This document shows positions 15,028 to 22,945 of a DNA stretch of 29,643 bases, piece by piece (within the stretch, counting starts at the first letter, position 1; every line of letters starts with the position of its first letter). The DNA is from a virus, in the IMG/VR virus record IMGVR_UViG_3300026078_000072, positions 1 through 29,643 of that record; one strand, given 5' to 3'. Under the pieces are notes generated by a model, which saw only the letters and a list, made by a program, of their open reading frames with translations, was not told where the DNA came from and did no database searches. Position numbers and translations under genes: made by a program.

Positions 15028-16086
15028 GTGAAGATTGCTTTAATTACTGATACTCATTGGGGTGTTAGACAAGATAGTATTCCGTTTTTGTTTAATGCCA
15101 AGAAATTCTTGGACGACGTATTTTTTCCAACACTTGAGGAAGAAAATATTGATACCATTATCCATCTTGGTGATCTATTTGATCGTCGTAAATATATTAA
15201 CTTTCTCACTTTGCAGCGTATCCGTACTGACTTCATTCAGAAACTCAGCGGCTATGATTTTCATCTTCTTCTGGGTAATCATGATATTTTCTATCGTAAC
15301 AATCTTGATGTCGTTTCTATATACGAATTGGGATTGAATGAAGATTTTAAAATATACAAGAATGCCACTGAAGTTGTATTTGATGGTTTAAAAATTTTAT
15401 TCGTACCGTGGGTATGCGATGAAAACTCAGAAAATACCTATAAATTAATTCAGGAAACAGATGCTACAATTGTTATGGGACATCTTGAACTCGCTGGTTT
15501 TCAGATGTACAAGGGTTTACCGAATCATGGAGGGGTTGACAGTAAATTATATCAAAAATTTGATGCTGTTTATTCGGGACATTATCATCATAAATCTTCT
15601 GCGGGTAATATTCATTACCTTGGAGCTTTTGCAGAATTTGATTGGTCTGACTATAATGATCCTCGTGGGTTTCATATTTTTGATACAGATACCAAAGAAA
15701 TTCATTTCATTGCTAATCCGTACCGAATGTTCCGCAAAATCTTTTACGATGACGTGGAAACAACTCTCGACCCTCTCATGGAGACAATTGATTCGTCATT
15801 GAAAAATACGGTGGTCAAAGTCATCGTAAAGAATCGAAAAAATAGTTTATGGTTTGATTGTTTCATTAGTCGATTGGAATCGATGGGGGTATTGAATTTT
15901 CAGGTAATTGAAGATCATTATAATATCGAAGTTGGAGCCGAACCGTTGGTGGATGGCGCAGAAGATACTCTTACATTCATGAAGAAGGTGATTGAAACAA
16001 CTAAAGTTCCAGAAGAGCAGAAACAAAAACTTGACGTATTCATGACTAGTTTATATCATGATGCATTGAAATTGGGAGTTGATTAG
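15028..16086 (+). CDS. 47: Recombination nuclease subunit, T4 gp47 / SbcD-Mre11 type
   Basis: A 352-residue metallophosphoesterase that, with gp46, processes DNA ends for recombination and degrades host DNA. The metal-binding motifs are all present: ITDTHWG near the start, HLGDLFDRR, LLGNHDIF, VMGHLELAG and YSGHYHHK. T4 gp47 has 339 residues. The start is GTG 15028; no in-frame ATG precedes motif I. It lies two bases before the TTG of gene 46, the usual arrangement for this complex. Confidence 0.97.
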   Translation: MKIALITDTHWGVRQDSIPFLFNAKKFLDDVFFPTLEEENIDTIIHLGDLFDRRKYINFLTLQRIRTDFIQKLSGYDFHLLLGNHDIFYRNNLDVVSIYELGLNEDFKIYKNATEVVFDGLKILFVPWVCDENSENTYKLIQETDATIVMGHLELAGFQMYKGLPNHGGVDSKLYQKFDAVYSGHYHHKSSAGNIHYLGAFAEFDWSDYNDPRGFHIFDTDTKEIHFIANPYRMFRKIFYDDVETTLDPLMETIDSSLKNTVVKVIVKNRKNSLWFDCFISRLESMGVLNFQVIEDHYNIEVGAEPLVDGAEDTLTFMKKVIETTKVPEEQKQKLDVFMTSLYHDALKLGVD

Positions 16087-16088
16087 AT

Positions 16089-17822
16089 TTGTTACTTCTT
16101 AAAAAATTGCGCTACAAGAACTTTCTTTCATCTGGTAACGCTTGGATAGAATTCGATCTGACGGCACATAAAAATGTGCTGATTGTTGGTAAGAACGGTA
16201 CCGGTAAGAGTACCTTTATCGACGCGTTGACGTTTGGGTTGTTTGGTCGTCCGTTCAGAAACATCAACATTCCACAGTTGGTCAATTCGATCTTGAAACG
16301 TGACATGATGGTGGAAGTGGAATTCTCCCATAACAATGTGGAGTATTTGATCCGTCGTGGGTTGAATCCGAAGTCAGCGACGCCTAAGACCCTGGAAATT
16401 CTTAAGAACGGGGAGTTGTTGTCTCAGGATGCCTCCAAAATTGATCAGCAAAAATTCATTGAAGATCATATTCTGCATACTAATCTGAAGACCTTTAAGT
16501 CCGTGGTGATTCTGGGTGCTGCTTCTTATACACCTTTCATGCAATTGGCAGCGGCCGACCGTCGTCAAATTGTTGAGGATTTGCTGGACCAGCAAGTCTT
16601 CACGGTGATGAATTCTTTGCTGGATGACATGAAGAAGGAAACAGAAAAGGAAATTTTCCATATCGAGAGTGAAAAAAATTCAATCGAAGGAAAGATTGAA
16701 TTAACCAAATCTCATATGGAAAATTTGCGTCAGATTAATGAGACGTTGATTGCTGAAAAGCAGAAAGACATTCAAGATCATCGGAAAGAAATTGAAGCGA
16801 CCCAGGCACAAATAGATAATTTTAATAACACGATATCCACGTTACAGGAACAAATTGCAGATAAACTTTCGGTTGAAGAGAAAGACGAAAAGTTGAAGCA
16901 GTTCCGGGTAAAATTGAATTCCAAGATCAAAGACCTGAATAAAGATATCAAATTTTTTGAAAAGAATCAAACTTGTCCTACCTGTGAGCAGGATATCGAT
17001 CCACATTTCAAGGCTGAAATGATCAAGGATCGAAATGAAACCATCGGTAAGAACATGGATGGTTTGCAGACGCTAGAAGCCGAATTACAAAAAATTAATG
17101 GGCGTCTTGCCGAGATAAAAGAAATCAGTGAAGCGATTCAAGAAAACAAGATGCAAATTTCGGTGCACAAGGCCAAGATCAGACACTTGACCGAAAGCAT
17201 TGAAGATACTCAGGAAGAAATTAAAAGCACAGAAAAAACTATTAACAACGAAGAGGATATGCAGGCTAAGATCGCCAAACTTTTGTCTCTGAAGGGGGAA
17301 ATTGAACAAAAATTTGGAGAAACCATGGATCAGAAGGAAGTCATGAAACTGGCTGCTATCCTTCTGAAAGACAATGGGATCAAGGCTAAGATTGTGAAAC
17401 AGTACATTCCTGTTATCAACCAGTTGATAAACAAATATCTGGCAGCCTTGGATTTCTTCTGCGAGTTTTATTTGGACGAAACATTTAATGAAACCATTAA
17501 ATCACGGGGCCGGGATATCTTCTCCTACAACTCGTTTTCTGAAGGTCAGAAACTACGCATCGACCTTGCCGTGCTGATGGCATGGCGTGCTCTGGCTAAG
17601 ATGCGTAATTCGATGCATTGTAATTTGTTGGTCTACGATGAAATCTTGGATCGTTCTTTGGATGGTGAAGGTGTAGATGAATTCATCAAAATACTTCAGA
17701 CATTGACAAAAAATCAGAATGTTTTTATTATCTCTCACAAGGAACAGTTCCTGGACAAGTTTGATAAGGTAATTCGATTTGATATGGTAAAGAATTTTTC
17801 TCAAATGATAGAGGTGAATTAA
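16089..17822 (+). CDS. 46: Recombination ATPase subunit, T4 gp46 / SbcC-Rad50 type
   Basis: A 577-residue ABC-type ATPase, partner of gp47. Walker A is GKNGTGKS at 34-41; two long coiled-coil arms flank the zinc hook CPTC at 296-299; the signature SFSEGQKLR and Walker B LLVYDEILD are near the C-terminus. T4 gp46 is 560 residues. The start is TTG 16089, since no ATG precedes the conserved first strand (LRYKNFLSSG). In the hook half the protein is rich in Glu, Lys and Gln as expected for a coiled coil. Confidence 0.97.
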   Translation: MLLLKKLRYKNFLSSGNAWIEFDLTAHKNVLIVGKNGTGKSTFIDALTFGLFGRPFRNINIPQLVNSILKRDMMVEVEFSHNNVEYLIRRGLNPKSATPKTLEILKNGELLSQDASKIDQQKFIEDHILHTNLKTFKSVVILGAASYTPFMQLAAADRRQIVEDLLDQQVFTVMNSLLDDMKKETEKEIFHIESEKNSIEGKIELTKSHMENLRQINETLIAEKQKDIQDHRKEIEATQAQIDNFNNTISTLQEQIADKLSVEEKDEKLKQFRVKLNSKIKDLNKDIKFFEKNQTCPTCEQDIDPHFKAEMIKDRNETIGKNMDGLQTLEAELQKINGRLAEIKEISEAIQENKMQISVHKAKIRHLTESIEDTQEEIKSTEKTINNEEDMQAKIAKLLSLKGEIEQKFGETMDQKEVMKLAAILLKDNGIKAKIVKQYIPVINQLINKYLAALDFFCEFYLDETFNETIKSRGRDIFSYNSFSEGQKLRIDLAVLMAWRALAKMRNSMHCNLLVYDEILDRSLDGEGVDEFIKILQTLTKNQNVFIISHKEQFLDKFDKVIRFDMVKNFSQMIEVN

Positions 17823-17830
17823 AAGTTTCT

Positions 17831-17932
17831 ATGACAAATTTAACCAAATTTAACAAGAATGTTGTCGTGCATTCTTCCGATTTTGATAAACGAAGTGAAG
17901 GAGTTTGGAATATGGATAATCAATTTAAGTGA
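17831..17932 (+). CDS. Possible 33-residue ORF, cut short by a 23-bp duplication
   Basis: ATG 17831 opens a frame that ends at TGA 17930-17932, inside the tandem duplication. Its last six residues, MDNQFK, are the same as the first six of the MazG-like protein. If one copy of the 23-base repeat were removed, this frame would join the MazG-like gene in phase. So it is either the former N-terminal extension of that protein or a chance open frame over its leader. A weak ribosome-binding site precedes it. Confidence 0.4.
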   Translation: MTNLTKFNKNVVVHSSDFDKRSEGVWNMDNQFK

Positions 17933-17953
17933 ATATGGATAATCAATTTAAGT
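17908..17953 (+). repeat. Exact 23-bp tandem duplication over the start of the MazG-like gene
   Basis: The 23 bases at 17908-17930 are repeated without change at 17931-17953. The unit includes a start codon and the codons for MDNQFK. The first copy follows a good ribosome-binding site (GAAGGAG, about 17896-17902) at normal spacing, with ATG 17912; the second copy carries ATG 17935, from which the long frame now runs. Because 23 is not a multiple of three, the first copy's frame hits a stop. Confidence 0.95.
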
Positions 17954-18339
17954 ATTGTACGCGTCCTATGGACCCTGAAAACCGTATATGGAGCTATTTG
18001 AATAGTATGGCTCGACTAGCCCACGAACGTAACAAAAAGTGGTGGTATACCAAAGACGGCGTTAAGCTGGACCGCAATAAGGGTGAGTTGCTTGCTTTGA
18101 TTCATTCTGAAATTTCAGAAGTCCTTGAGGGTGTGCGTAAGGATATGCCCGATGAAAAACTTCCTCACCGTAAGGCGGAAGAGGTAGAGCTTGTTGATGC
18201 TCTCATTCGTATCTTTGATTATGCAGGTGCTTTTGGGCTTGATATTTCAGGTGCGATGATCGAGAAAAATGAATATAACGCAAAGCGCGCGGATCATACC
18301 TATGAACATCGCGAAGGTAAACATGGAAAGAAATTTTGA
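17935..18339 (+). CDS. MazG-like nucleoside triphosphate pyrophosphohydrolase
   Basis: A 134-residue all-helical protein. The MazG-type metal motif is complete: E59-x2-E62, then E85-x2-D88 with 22 residues between, as in the ExxE(12-28)ExxD pattern. Such enzymes hydrolyse (d)NTPs to monophosphate and pyrophosphate; in phages they may adjust nucleotide pools or ppGpp signalling. GTG 17929 and ATG 17935 are both possible; I take the ATG because ATG 17912 in the first repeat copy marks the ancestral start. Translation probably comes by re-initiation after the six-codon MDNQFK frame. Its stop overlaps the next gene (TGATG). Confidence 0.85.
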   Translation: MDNQFKYCTRPMDPENRIWSYLNSMARLAHERNKKWWYTKDGVKLDRNKGELLALIHSEISEVLEGVRKDMPDEKLPHRKAEEVELVDALIRIFDYAGAFGLDISGAMIEKNEYNAKRADHTYEHREGKHGKKF

Positions 18340-18734
18340 TGGGTAAAGTTTTAGCTTTTATCTATGATGACTATAGTGAAACCGGTATTCAAGATTCTTT
18401 CGCTGGATATTATAAAGATGAAAATGATGCCAAAGAAGTTTTACGTGGTCAACGTCACGGCTTGAATTCTAATTTAGAAATATTAGATTTAAATACTTTG
18501 GGTTTTACGTATTATAAATGGGTACCCAGATATGAAGACAAATATGAATATGATGCTTTTGAATTAGTTGAAAGATATGGAAGCGAAAGAAGAGAAAAAG
18601 TAATAAAATATTTTTTGAAAGATCCTTATAAACCAGATACTGAATGGTTTCCTGTAATTCAAAGTGAGTGGGATGGAAGTATAAGAGATCCACGATGGGA
18701 CGAAGGTAAATGGTCCATTGAACCTAGAGAATGA
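18339..18734 (+). CDS. Hypothetical protein, 131 residues
   Basis: The ATG at 18339 overlaps the stop of the MazG-like gene. The product starts with a beta strand, VLAFIYDDYSETG, and is rich in Tyr, Trp, Asp and Glu throughout (YYKWVPRYEDKYEYDAFEL). Codon use is more AT-rich than in the flanking genes, noticeable in the middle. No motif is recognised. It sits between two nucleotide or DNA-modifying enzymes and may be a partner of one of them, but nothing shows this. Confidence 0.7.
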   Translation: MGKVLAFIYDDYSETGIQDSFAGYYKDENDAKEVLRGQRHGLNSNLEILDLNTLGFTYYKWVPRYEDKYEYDAFELVERYGSERREKVIKYFLKDPYKPDTEWFPVIQSEWDGSIRDPRWDEGKWSIEPRE

Positions 18735-18735
18735 A

Positions 18736-19317
18736 ATGGGAAAACGATCTAATTTTGAGCGACGAGAAAAGGATAACTACCCCACACCTTTCGAGGCAGT
18801 TAAACCTCTTTTACCATTTCTACGTAGAACTAAGTTCATTGAACCTTGTTGTGGTGACGGTGATTTAATCAAGCATTTGGAATCTGCTGGTCATGAATGT
18901 GTGGCGGCGACTGATATTCGTTTTAACTCAGAATTTGATGCAACGACGTTTGATTTTAAGGGAATGATTTGGACCTTGCAGCCTTTATGTTTCATCACCA
19001 ATCCACCTTGGGATCGAAAAATACTTCATCCGATGATTACTAATTTGCGTCGTCAGATGCCTGTTTGGCTTCTGCTAGATGCGGATTGGATGCACACAAA
19101 GCAAGCCTATGAACATTTGTTGTTTTGTCATGCCATTGTGTCGGTTGGTCGAGTAAAATGGATACCGGATTCGAAGATGACCGGCAAAGAAAATTGTTGT
19201 TGGTATTTGTTTGATAAAATTCAATATGAGCCATACAAATGTACGTTTTGGCCAAGAGGAATGTGGAATGGGCAACCTAATTACCAAGAATCTGGAAGCG
19301 CTGACGAGACCGTGTGA
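18736..19317 (+). CDS. Adenine-type DNA methyltransferase-like protein
   Basis: A 193-residue protein from ATG 18736 (TTG 18718 is inside the previous gene). It begins KRSNFERREKDNYPTP, has FIEPCCGDGDLI near 35-45 as SAM-binding motif I, and NPPW at 89-92 as the catalytic motif IV of amino-methyltransferases (N6-adenine or N4-cytosine). Size and order are those of small phage Dam-like enzymes without a separate target-recognition domain. It would methylate phage or host DNA; the target sequence cannot be read from the protein. No cognate restriction nuclease is next to it. It overlaps the deformylase gene by 50 bases. Confidence 0.85.
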   Translation: MGKRSNFERREKDNYPTPFEAVKPLLPFLRRTKFIEPCCGDGDLIKHLESAGHECVAATDIRFNSEFDATTFDFKGMIWTLQPLCFITNPPWDRKILHPMITNLRRQMPVWLLLDADWMHTKQAYEHLLFCHAIVSVGRVKWIPDSKMTGKENCCWYLFDKIQYEPYKCTFWPRGMWNGQPNYQESGSADETV

Positions 19318-19795
19318 GGTTTTCGATTTTCAGAATCCTCCGATGAATCCATTCGAGTTGTTGGATGAACTGAAAACTAAATCCTGGGAACATAATGGAT
19401 TGGGTCTAGCAGCCAATCAGATTGGTTACCCGTGGCGTGCTTTTATCATGCCTGCATCGCCGCAGGATATTATTGTATTCAACCCACGGATCGTTATGCC
19501 GTCTACAGAGCATGTTGAGTTAGAGGAAGGTTGTTTATCGTGGCCAGGAATTGTTTTGAAGATTTCACGACCGCAACATGTTCGCGTGCGCTATGCGGAT
19601 GTGACCGGCGACATTAAGACGCAGATGTTTACTGGTATGACCGCCAGAATTTTTCAGCATGAAACAGAACATTTGGACGGTGGTTTATTTTTTTCAAATG
19701 TTTCTCGTTTGGTTTTGGCTCGTGCGTTGAAGAAAGCCGAAAAACTCGGTCATAATTATGCGTCTCTACATTTGTTAAAATATGCGAAGGCTTGA
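19268..19795 (+). CDS. def: Peptide deformylase
   Basis: A 175-residue metal enzyme that removes the N-formyl group from new proteins. All three family motifs are present: GLGLAANQ at 44-51, EGCLS at 87-91 (metal ligand C89) and QHETEHLDG at 130-138 (H131 and H135 as ligands, E132 catalytic). The third motif has Glu where most have Asp (HExDH). ATG 19268 is the start; the longer frame from 19211 only shadows the methyltransferase. Phage deformylases are known mainly from marine phages, where they may speed processing of phage or photosynthesis proteins. Confidence 0.95.
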   Translation: MGNLITKNLEALTRPCEVFDFQNPPMNPFELLDELKTKSWEHNGLGLAANQIGYPWRAFIMPASPQDIIVFNPRIVMPSTEHVELEEGCLSWPGIVLKISRPQHVRVRYADVTGDIKTQMFTGMTARIFQHETEHLDGGLFFSNVSRLVLARALKKAEKLGHNYASLHLLKYAKA

Positions 19796-19800
19796 CATAA

Positions 19801-20265
19801 ATGAGTAGTATAGATAAAATTAAACAATCAAATCCAAAAGATTCAATCGGAGTCATGAAGGCTCCGTTTTCCACAATCCCAATGACCGTAATGGCGGAAT
19901 TGGGTGTGGCAATGTTGGAAGGTGCTGTTAAATATTCGCGCCATAACTACCGCGAAATTGGGGTTAGAGCTTCGGTTTATTTTGATGCTCTTTTACGTCA
20001 TGCGACGGCTTGGTGGGAAGGCGAAGATTTAGACCCGGATAGCGGGATATCACACGTCACAAAGGCGATTGCTACCCTTACCGTGCTGCGTGATGCGATG
20101 ATCCAGGCCAAGTGGGTTGATGATCGTCCACCCAAGGCAGTGCAGGGTGAATTCGGGCCGTTTCTTGTGGACCTTTCGGATAAGGTTAAGGAAATTGCCA
20201 AGAAATATCCCGAGGCAAAAATGCCTTATACAGAATTGGATTTGTATAAATTGAAGGAAAAGTAA
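19801..20265 (+). CDS. DUF5664 protein, putative dATP/dGTP diphosphohydrolase
   Basis: A 154-residue protein rich in conserved blocks: NPKDSIGVMKAPFSTIP, LEGAVKYSRHNYRE, ALLRHATAWWEGEDLDPDSG and HVTKAIATLTVLRDAM. This is the family labelled DUF5664 or dATP/dGTP diphosphohydrolase-like in phage annotation; the acidic and histidine residues (RH..AWW.GEDLD) form a likely metal site similar to MazG-type enzymes. It would remove purine dNTPs or damaged forms from the pool. ATG 19801 comes five bases after the deformylase stop, without a clear ribosome-binding site. Confidence 0.8.
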   Translation: MSSIDKIKQSNPKDSIGVMKAPFSTIPMTVMAELGVAMLEGAVKYSRHNYREIGVRASVYFDALLRHATAWWEGEDLDPDSGISHVTKAIATLTVLRDAMIQAKWVDDRPPKAVQGEFGPFLVDLSDKVKEIAKKYPEAKMPYTELDLYKLKEK

Positions 20266-20267
20266 TT

Positions 20268-20828
20268 ATGAGTCATGCTGGTTTAAATGATCTGGAATAT
20301 GCTTCTTTAGTAGTTGATACGAAGAAAGAAAAGAAGAAGAATTTATTTAAAGTTCGATTGCCTCTTCGCGCTTATCTTTGTGGTGGTATCCAGGGTTTGA
20401 GTGATGCCGAATGCAACGATTGGCGTGATTATATGATTGATAATCTCACATTTTCAAATGGAACTCATCGGTTTGAATTCATGAACCCCATGAAGAGGGA
20501 TTATAGAAAATACGACAAGTCCCTCACTGGTCGCGGCGATGAATTCACACGAGATATCGAGAAGCAGATTGTGGAATACGATAAGATCGATATTTCGTCG
20601 TCCCAGGTTTTATTTTATCGCTATGTGAAACCTTCCTCTGGTTCGTCCATGGAGTTGTTGCTGGCTCATCAGTGGGGAAAGTTGAATATCGTCATGGCTG
20701 ACCCGGATGTTCTGGTGTCGCCGTGGATTCATTATCATGCCCAAAAGGTATTTTCTTATACGGGCGTGGAAACATTTCAGCAAGCAACTGAATTTGCCTG
20801 GAATTATTTCTATGGAAATGCTACGTGA
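20268..20828 (+). CDS. Nucleoside 2-deoxyribosyltransferase-like protein
   Basis: A 186-residue protein. LRAYLCGGIQGLSDAE near 33-48 is the first strand and glycine turn of the nucleoside 2-deoxyribosyltransferase fold, and PSSGSSMELLLAHQWGK near 122-138 is the second conserved block, with E129 as candidate nucleophile. Such enzymes swap bases on deoxyribose and supply unusual nucleotides. The first 30 residues are charged and probably flexible. The ATG follows the previous stop by two bases; its stop overlaps the next GTG. Confidence 0.75.
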   Translation: MSHAGLNDLEYASLVVDTKKEKKKNLFKVRLPLRAYLCGGIQGLSDAECNDWRDYMIDNLTFSNGTHRFEFMNPMKRDYRKYDKSLTGRGDEFTRDIEKQIVEYDKIDISSSQVLFYRYVKPSSGSSMELLLAHQWGKLNIVMADPDVLVSPWIHYHAQKVFSYTGVETFQQATEFAWNYFYGNAT

Positions 20829-21118
20829 TTACACTTCGACAATGGAAACAGTTTTGTTTTAATCTGCGTTTGGTTATGCGATTTACAGATTTGTACATCG
20901 ACGGGCAGAAGATCGTAAACATCAGCCCAACAAACGTAATTCATACGCGTCCCAAGGGACAGTCGTTGATGGTTACAGGAAAACGTTATTCCTTTGAAGA
21001 ATCAGTAAATGCAAACCATACTTTGCATAATTTGTATGGTCGTGTTGTTACCTCCCCGCTTAGCCTTAGTAAATTACAAAAAATTCAAAAGGTTTTTCTG
21101 AAAGGTGAAAGAGCATGA
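20825..21118 (+). CDS. Small hypothetical protein, 97 residues
   Basis: The frame starts at GTG 20825, overlapping the upstream stop as GTGA, and ends overlapping the next ATG. The N-terminal segment FCFNLRLVMRFTDLYIDG is hydrophobic but not long enough for a firm membrane call. The C-terminal half is basic with a short helix (LSLSKLQKIQKVFLKGERA). No family recognised. Confidence 0.65.
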   Translation: MITLRQWKQFCFNLRLVMRFTDLYIDGQKIVNISPTNVIHTRPKGQSLMVTGKRYSFEESVNANHTLHNLYGRVVTSPLSLSKLQKIQKVFLKGERA

Positions 21119-22113
21119 CGAACCTACCAATTAGCTTTCAATATAAAAAAGAAATATATAATGAACAAACGTTTTGGCGCACGGAATTTTTCGGCGTGCG
21201 CACTGGAAATGTTGATTATTTTCTTTTAACATTTCGTACTGAAGAAAAATTGAAGGAAATTGCTAATTTTATTAAGTTGTTGTTGCCATCAGCTATTTCT
21301 CGACAGGAAGCTAATTTTTGTATGGAAATCCGGAATGGAAATGATAGTTATTTTTATCTGGATCGAACCTTCAGAGGAAAAGTTAAGGAATTCTCTTTGC
21401 ATGGATGGGGTTCCGAAGAAACACTTAAATATATAAAAACAAATTTCAAAAATAAATATCCAAACGATTATCCTAAAATCACGTGGTATTATAAGCAAGA
21501 CGGTGAAATCCGGAAGGATCGTTTTATTCTGGATAATCAAAAGCCCTATCATCCGGAGTTTTTTCCATGGATTCAAGAAAATCTAGTGGATGATTATATT
21601 AAATCGGATGTTCCGATTTTGTTGTTGTCGGGTGACCCTGGTACAGGCAAGACTTCTTTCATTCGCAATATTCTCTTCAAACATAAGATGCGTGCCATCG
21701 TGACTTACGAGGATGATCTTATTAAGTCGGATGCTCTGTTTGTGGAATTTATGACGGGTGAATATGATCTGCTTGTATTTGAAGATGCAGATTTGATGCT
21801 ACGATCTCGCGAGAAACATGGTAACGAAGGACTTGCTAAAATTTTGAACGTATCGGAAGGTTTGATCAAAATACCCAAAAAGAAGATCATTTTTTCCACC
21901 AATATCAGCGATTTTACCCAAATCGATGATGCGGTGATCCGTCCCGGTCGTTGTTTCAAGTTCCTGGAATTCCGTAATTTGACACAGGATGAAGCTATTC
22001 GTGCTTGCGCGGCTGCAAATATTCCCCTTGTACAAACACAGAAAGAATATACATTGGCGGAAATTTTCAATCCGCATATGAAAGTTGAGCAACGGAGAGT
22101 TGGATTCAGATGA
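21115..22113 (+). CDS. AAA+ ATPase with an N-terminal unknown domain
   Basis: A 332-residue protein. Residues 1-150 form a domain I do not recognise. From about 150 an AAA+ module follows: Walker A GDPGTGKT at 173-180, a Walker B-like LLVFEDADLML, sensor-1-type IIFSTN, and an arginine-finger-type VIRPGRCF. The Walker B reads FEDAD rather than the usual DE pair first, as in Bcs1- and FtsH-like modules. Its job may be remodelling a phage or host protein complex. It starts at ATG 21115 with ATGA overlap. Confidence 0.85.
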   Translation: MTNLPISFQYKKEIYNEQTFWRTEFFGVRTGNVDYFLLTFRTEEKLKEIANFIKLLLPSAISRQEANFCMEIRNGNDSYFYLDRTFRGKVKEFSLHGWGSEETLKYIKTNFKNKYPNDYPKITWYYKQDGEIRKDRFILDNQKPYHPEFFPWIQENLVDDYIKSDVPILLLSGDPGTGKTSFIRNILFKHKMRAIVTYEDDLIKSDALFVEFMTGEYDLLVFEDADLMLRSREKHGNEGLAKILNVSEGLIKIPKKKIIFSTNISDFTQIDDAVIRPGRCFKFLEFRNLTQDEAIRACAAANIPLVQTQKEYTLAEIFNPHMKVEQRRVGFR

Positions 22114-22280
22114 ACGCCAATTCGGAAAATTGGGATGACTTTGTAGATATACTGGAAGCTTATCGAAAAGAAAGTTATCCACATGCTAGCTTTCAGAATT
22201 ATTTGAAATACATTAAAGCCCGAGACGAAATGATCAAGAATGAAACAAAAAAATTCGGATTATGGTGGTGGGCGGTTTGA
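22110..22280 (+). CDS. Small hypothetical protein, 56 residues
   Basis: ATG 22110 overlaps the ATPase stop (ATGA) and opens a 56-residue frame ending at TGA 22280, filling the gap to the next gene. The product is helical and charged with an unusual end, KKFGLWWWAV, in which three tryptophans are followed by two hydrophobic residues; this could act as a membrane or partner anchor. No family recognised, but position and overlap support expression. Confidence 0.65.
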   Translation: MNANSENWDDFVDILEAYRKESYPHASFQNYLKYIKARDEMIKNETKKFGLWWWAV

Positions 22281-22295
22281 AAGAGGCATAAATAA

Positions 22296-22925
22296 ATGTA
22301 TTCGATTGTTGGTTCCTTCTCGGAAGAAAAGCTAATCGAATTGTGCAAAGCAAGTCAGTTTTCTTCGCCTTGTTCGCACTCTCTTTCCTACTATGATGTA
22401 AAAGGTCAGTATTTCTTTTCTTTGCGTCGTAGTTTGGGTTCAATCAATTACGACGATATTAAAATTGAAAAAGGTTTTTATTGTGTGGTTCACCATCAGA
22501 CCGGTGAATGGAAAAATATAAATTCTGTGCAACCTGCCGACAAAGGTAGTCACATTTTATGGAATAACGGTAGTTTAACTTGGGATGAAGTCGAACGTCT
22601 CCAGAAAAAACTTGAGATTGGATCATATAATCATTATTTCAAGTGGGACACATATCTACTTCTTTTGGATATGATCAAAGAAGGATATCCAAAAAACATT
22701 CAGGGATCTTTGGCTGGGTTATATTGTAACGAATATAAGAAAGATTTAATTTTATTTCGAAATCAACATTCGACTATGTATTTTGATAAGGATTTGAACA
22801 TTTCAAGTAGACATTTTGATGGAGCCGAAGCCATCGAACCGGATATCCTCTTGAAAATAGATTTTAAGAAGAAAAAACTAATTGAAGGTCACCCCTTTAA
22901 AACAATGGAGAATGTAAATGTTTAA
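22296..22925 (+). CDS. Degenerate class II glutamine amidotransferase-like protein
   Basis: A 209-residue protein that follows the order of class II (Ntn-type) glutamine amidotransferase domains: MYSIVGSFSEEKL at the start, a histidine-rich VVHHQTGEW, SHILWNNGSLTWDE, KWDTYLLLLDMI, and LILFRNQHSTMYFDKDLN with NISSRHFDG. In active members the second residue is Cys, the nucleophile (MCxIVG); here codon 2 is TAT for Tyr. The NNG also replaces the common HNG. So it is probably inactive as an amidase and might bind a ligand or be structural. No isomerase domain follows. The ATG is preceded by CATAAATA, one base from a late-promoter box. Confidence 0.65.
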   Translation: MYSIVGSFSEEKLIELCKASQFSSPCSHSLSYYDVKGQYFFSLRRSLGSINYDDIKIEKGFYCVVHHQTGEWKNINSVQPADKGSHILWNNGSLTWDEVERLQKKLEIGSYNHYFKWDTYLLLLDMIKEGYPKNIQGSLAGLYCNEYKKDLILFRNQHSTMYFDKDLNISSRHFDGAEAIEPDILLKIDFKKKKLIEGHPFKTMENVNV

Positions 22926-22945
22926 ACAATTGAATAAGGAGAAAT

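Noticed and set aside
19792-19820. A promoter TTGACA-17-TAAAAT across the deformylase stop and the start of the DUF5664 gene
   Set aside because: It would start transcription inside the gene it should serve. The TTGACATAAATG run is fully explained by the stop and start codons; at most it could serve later genes.
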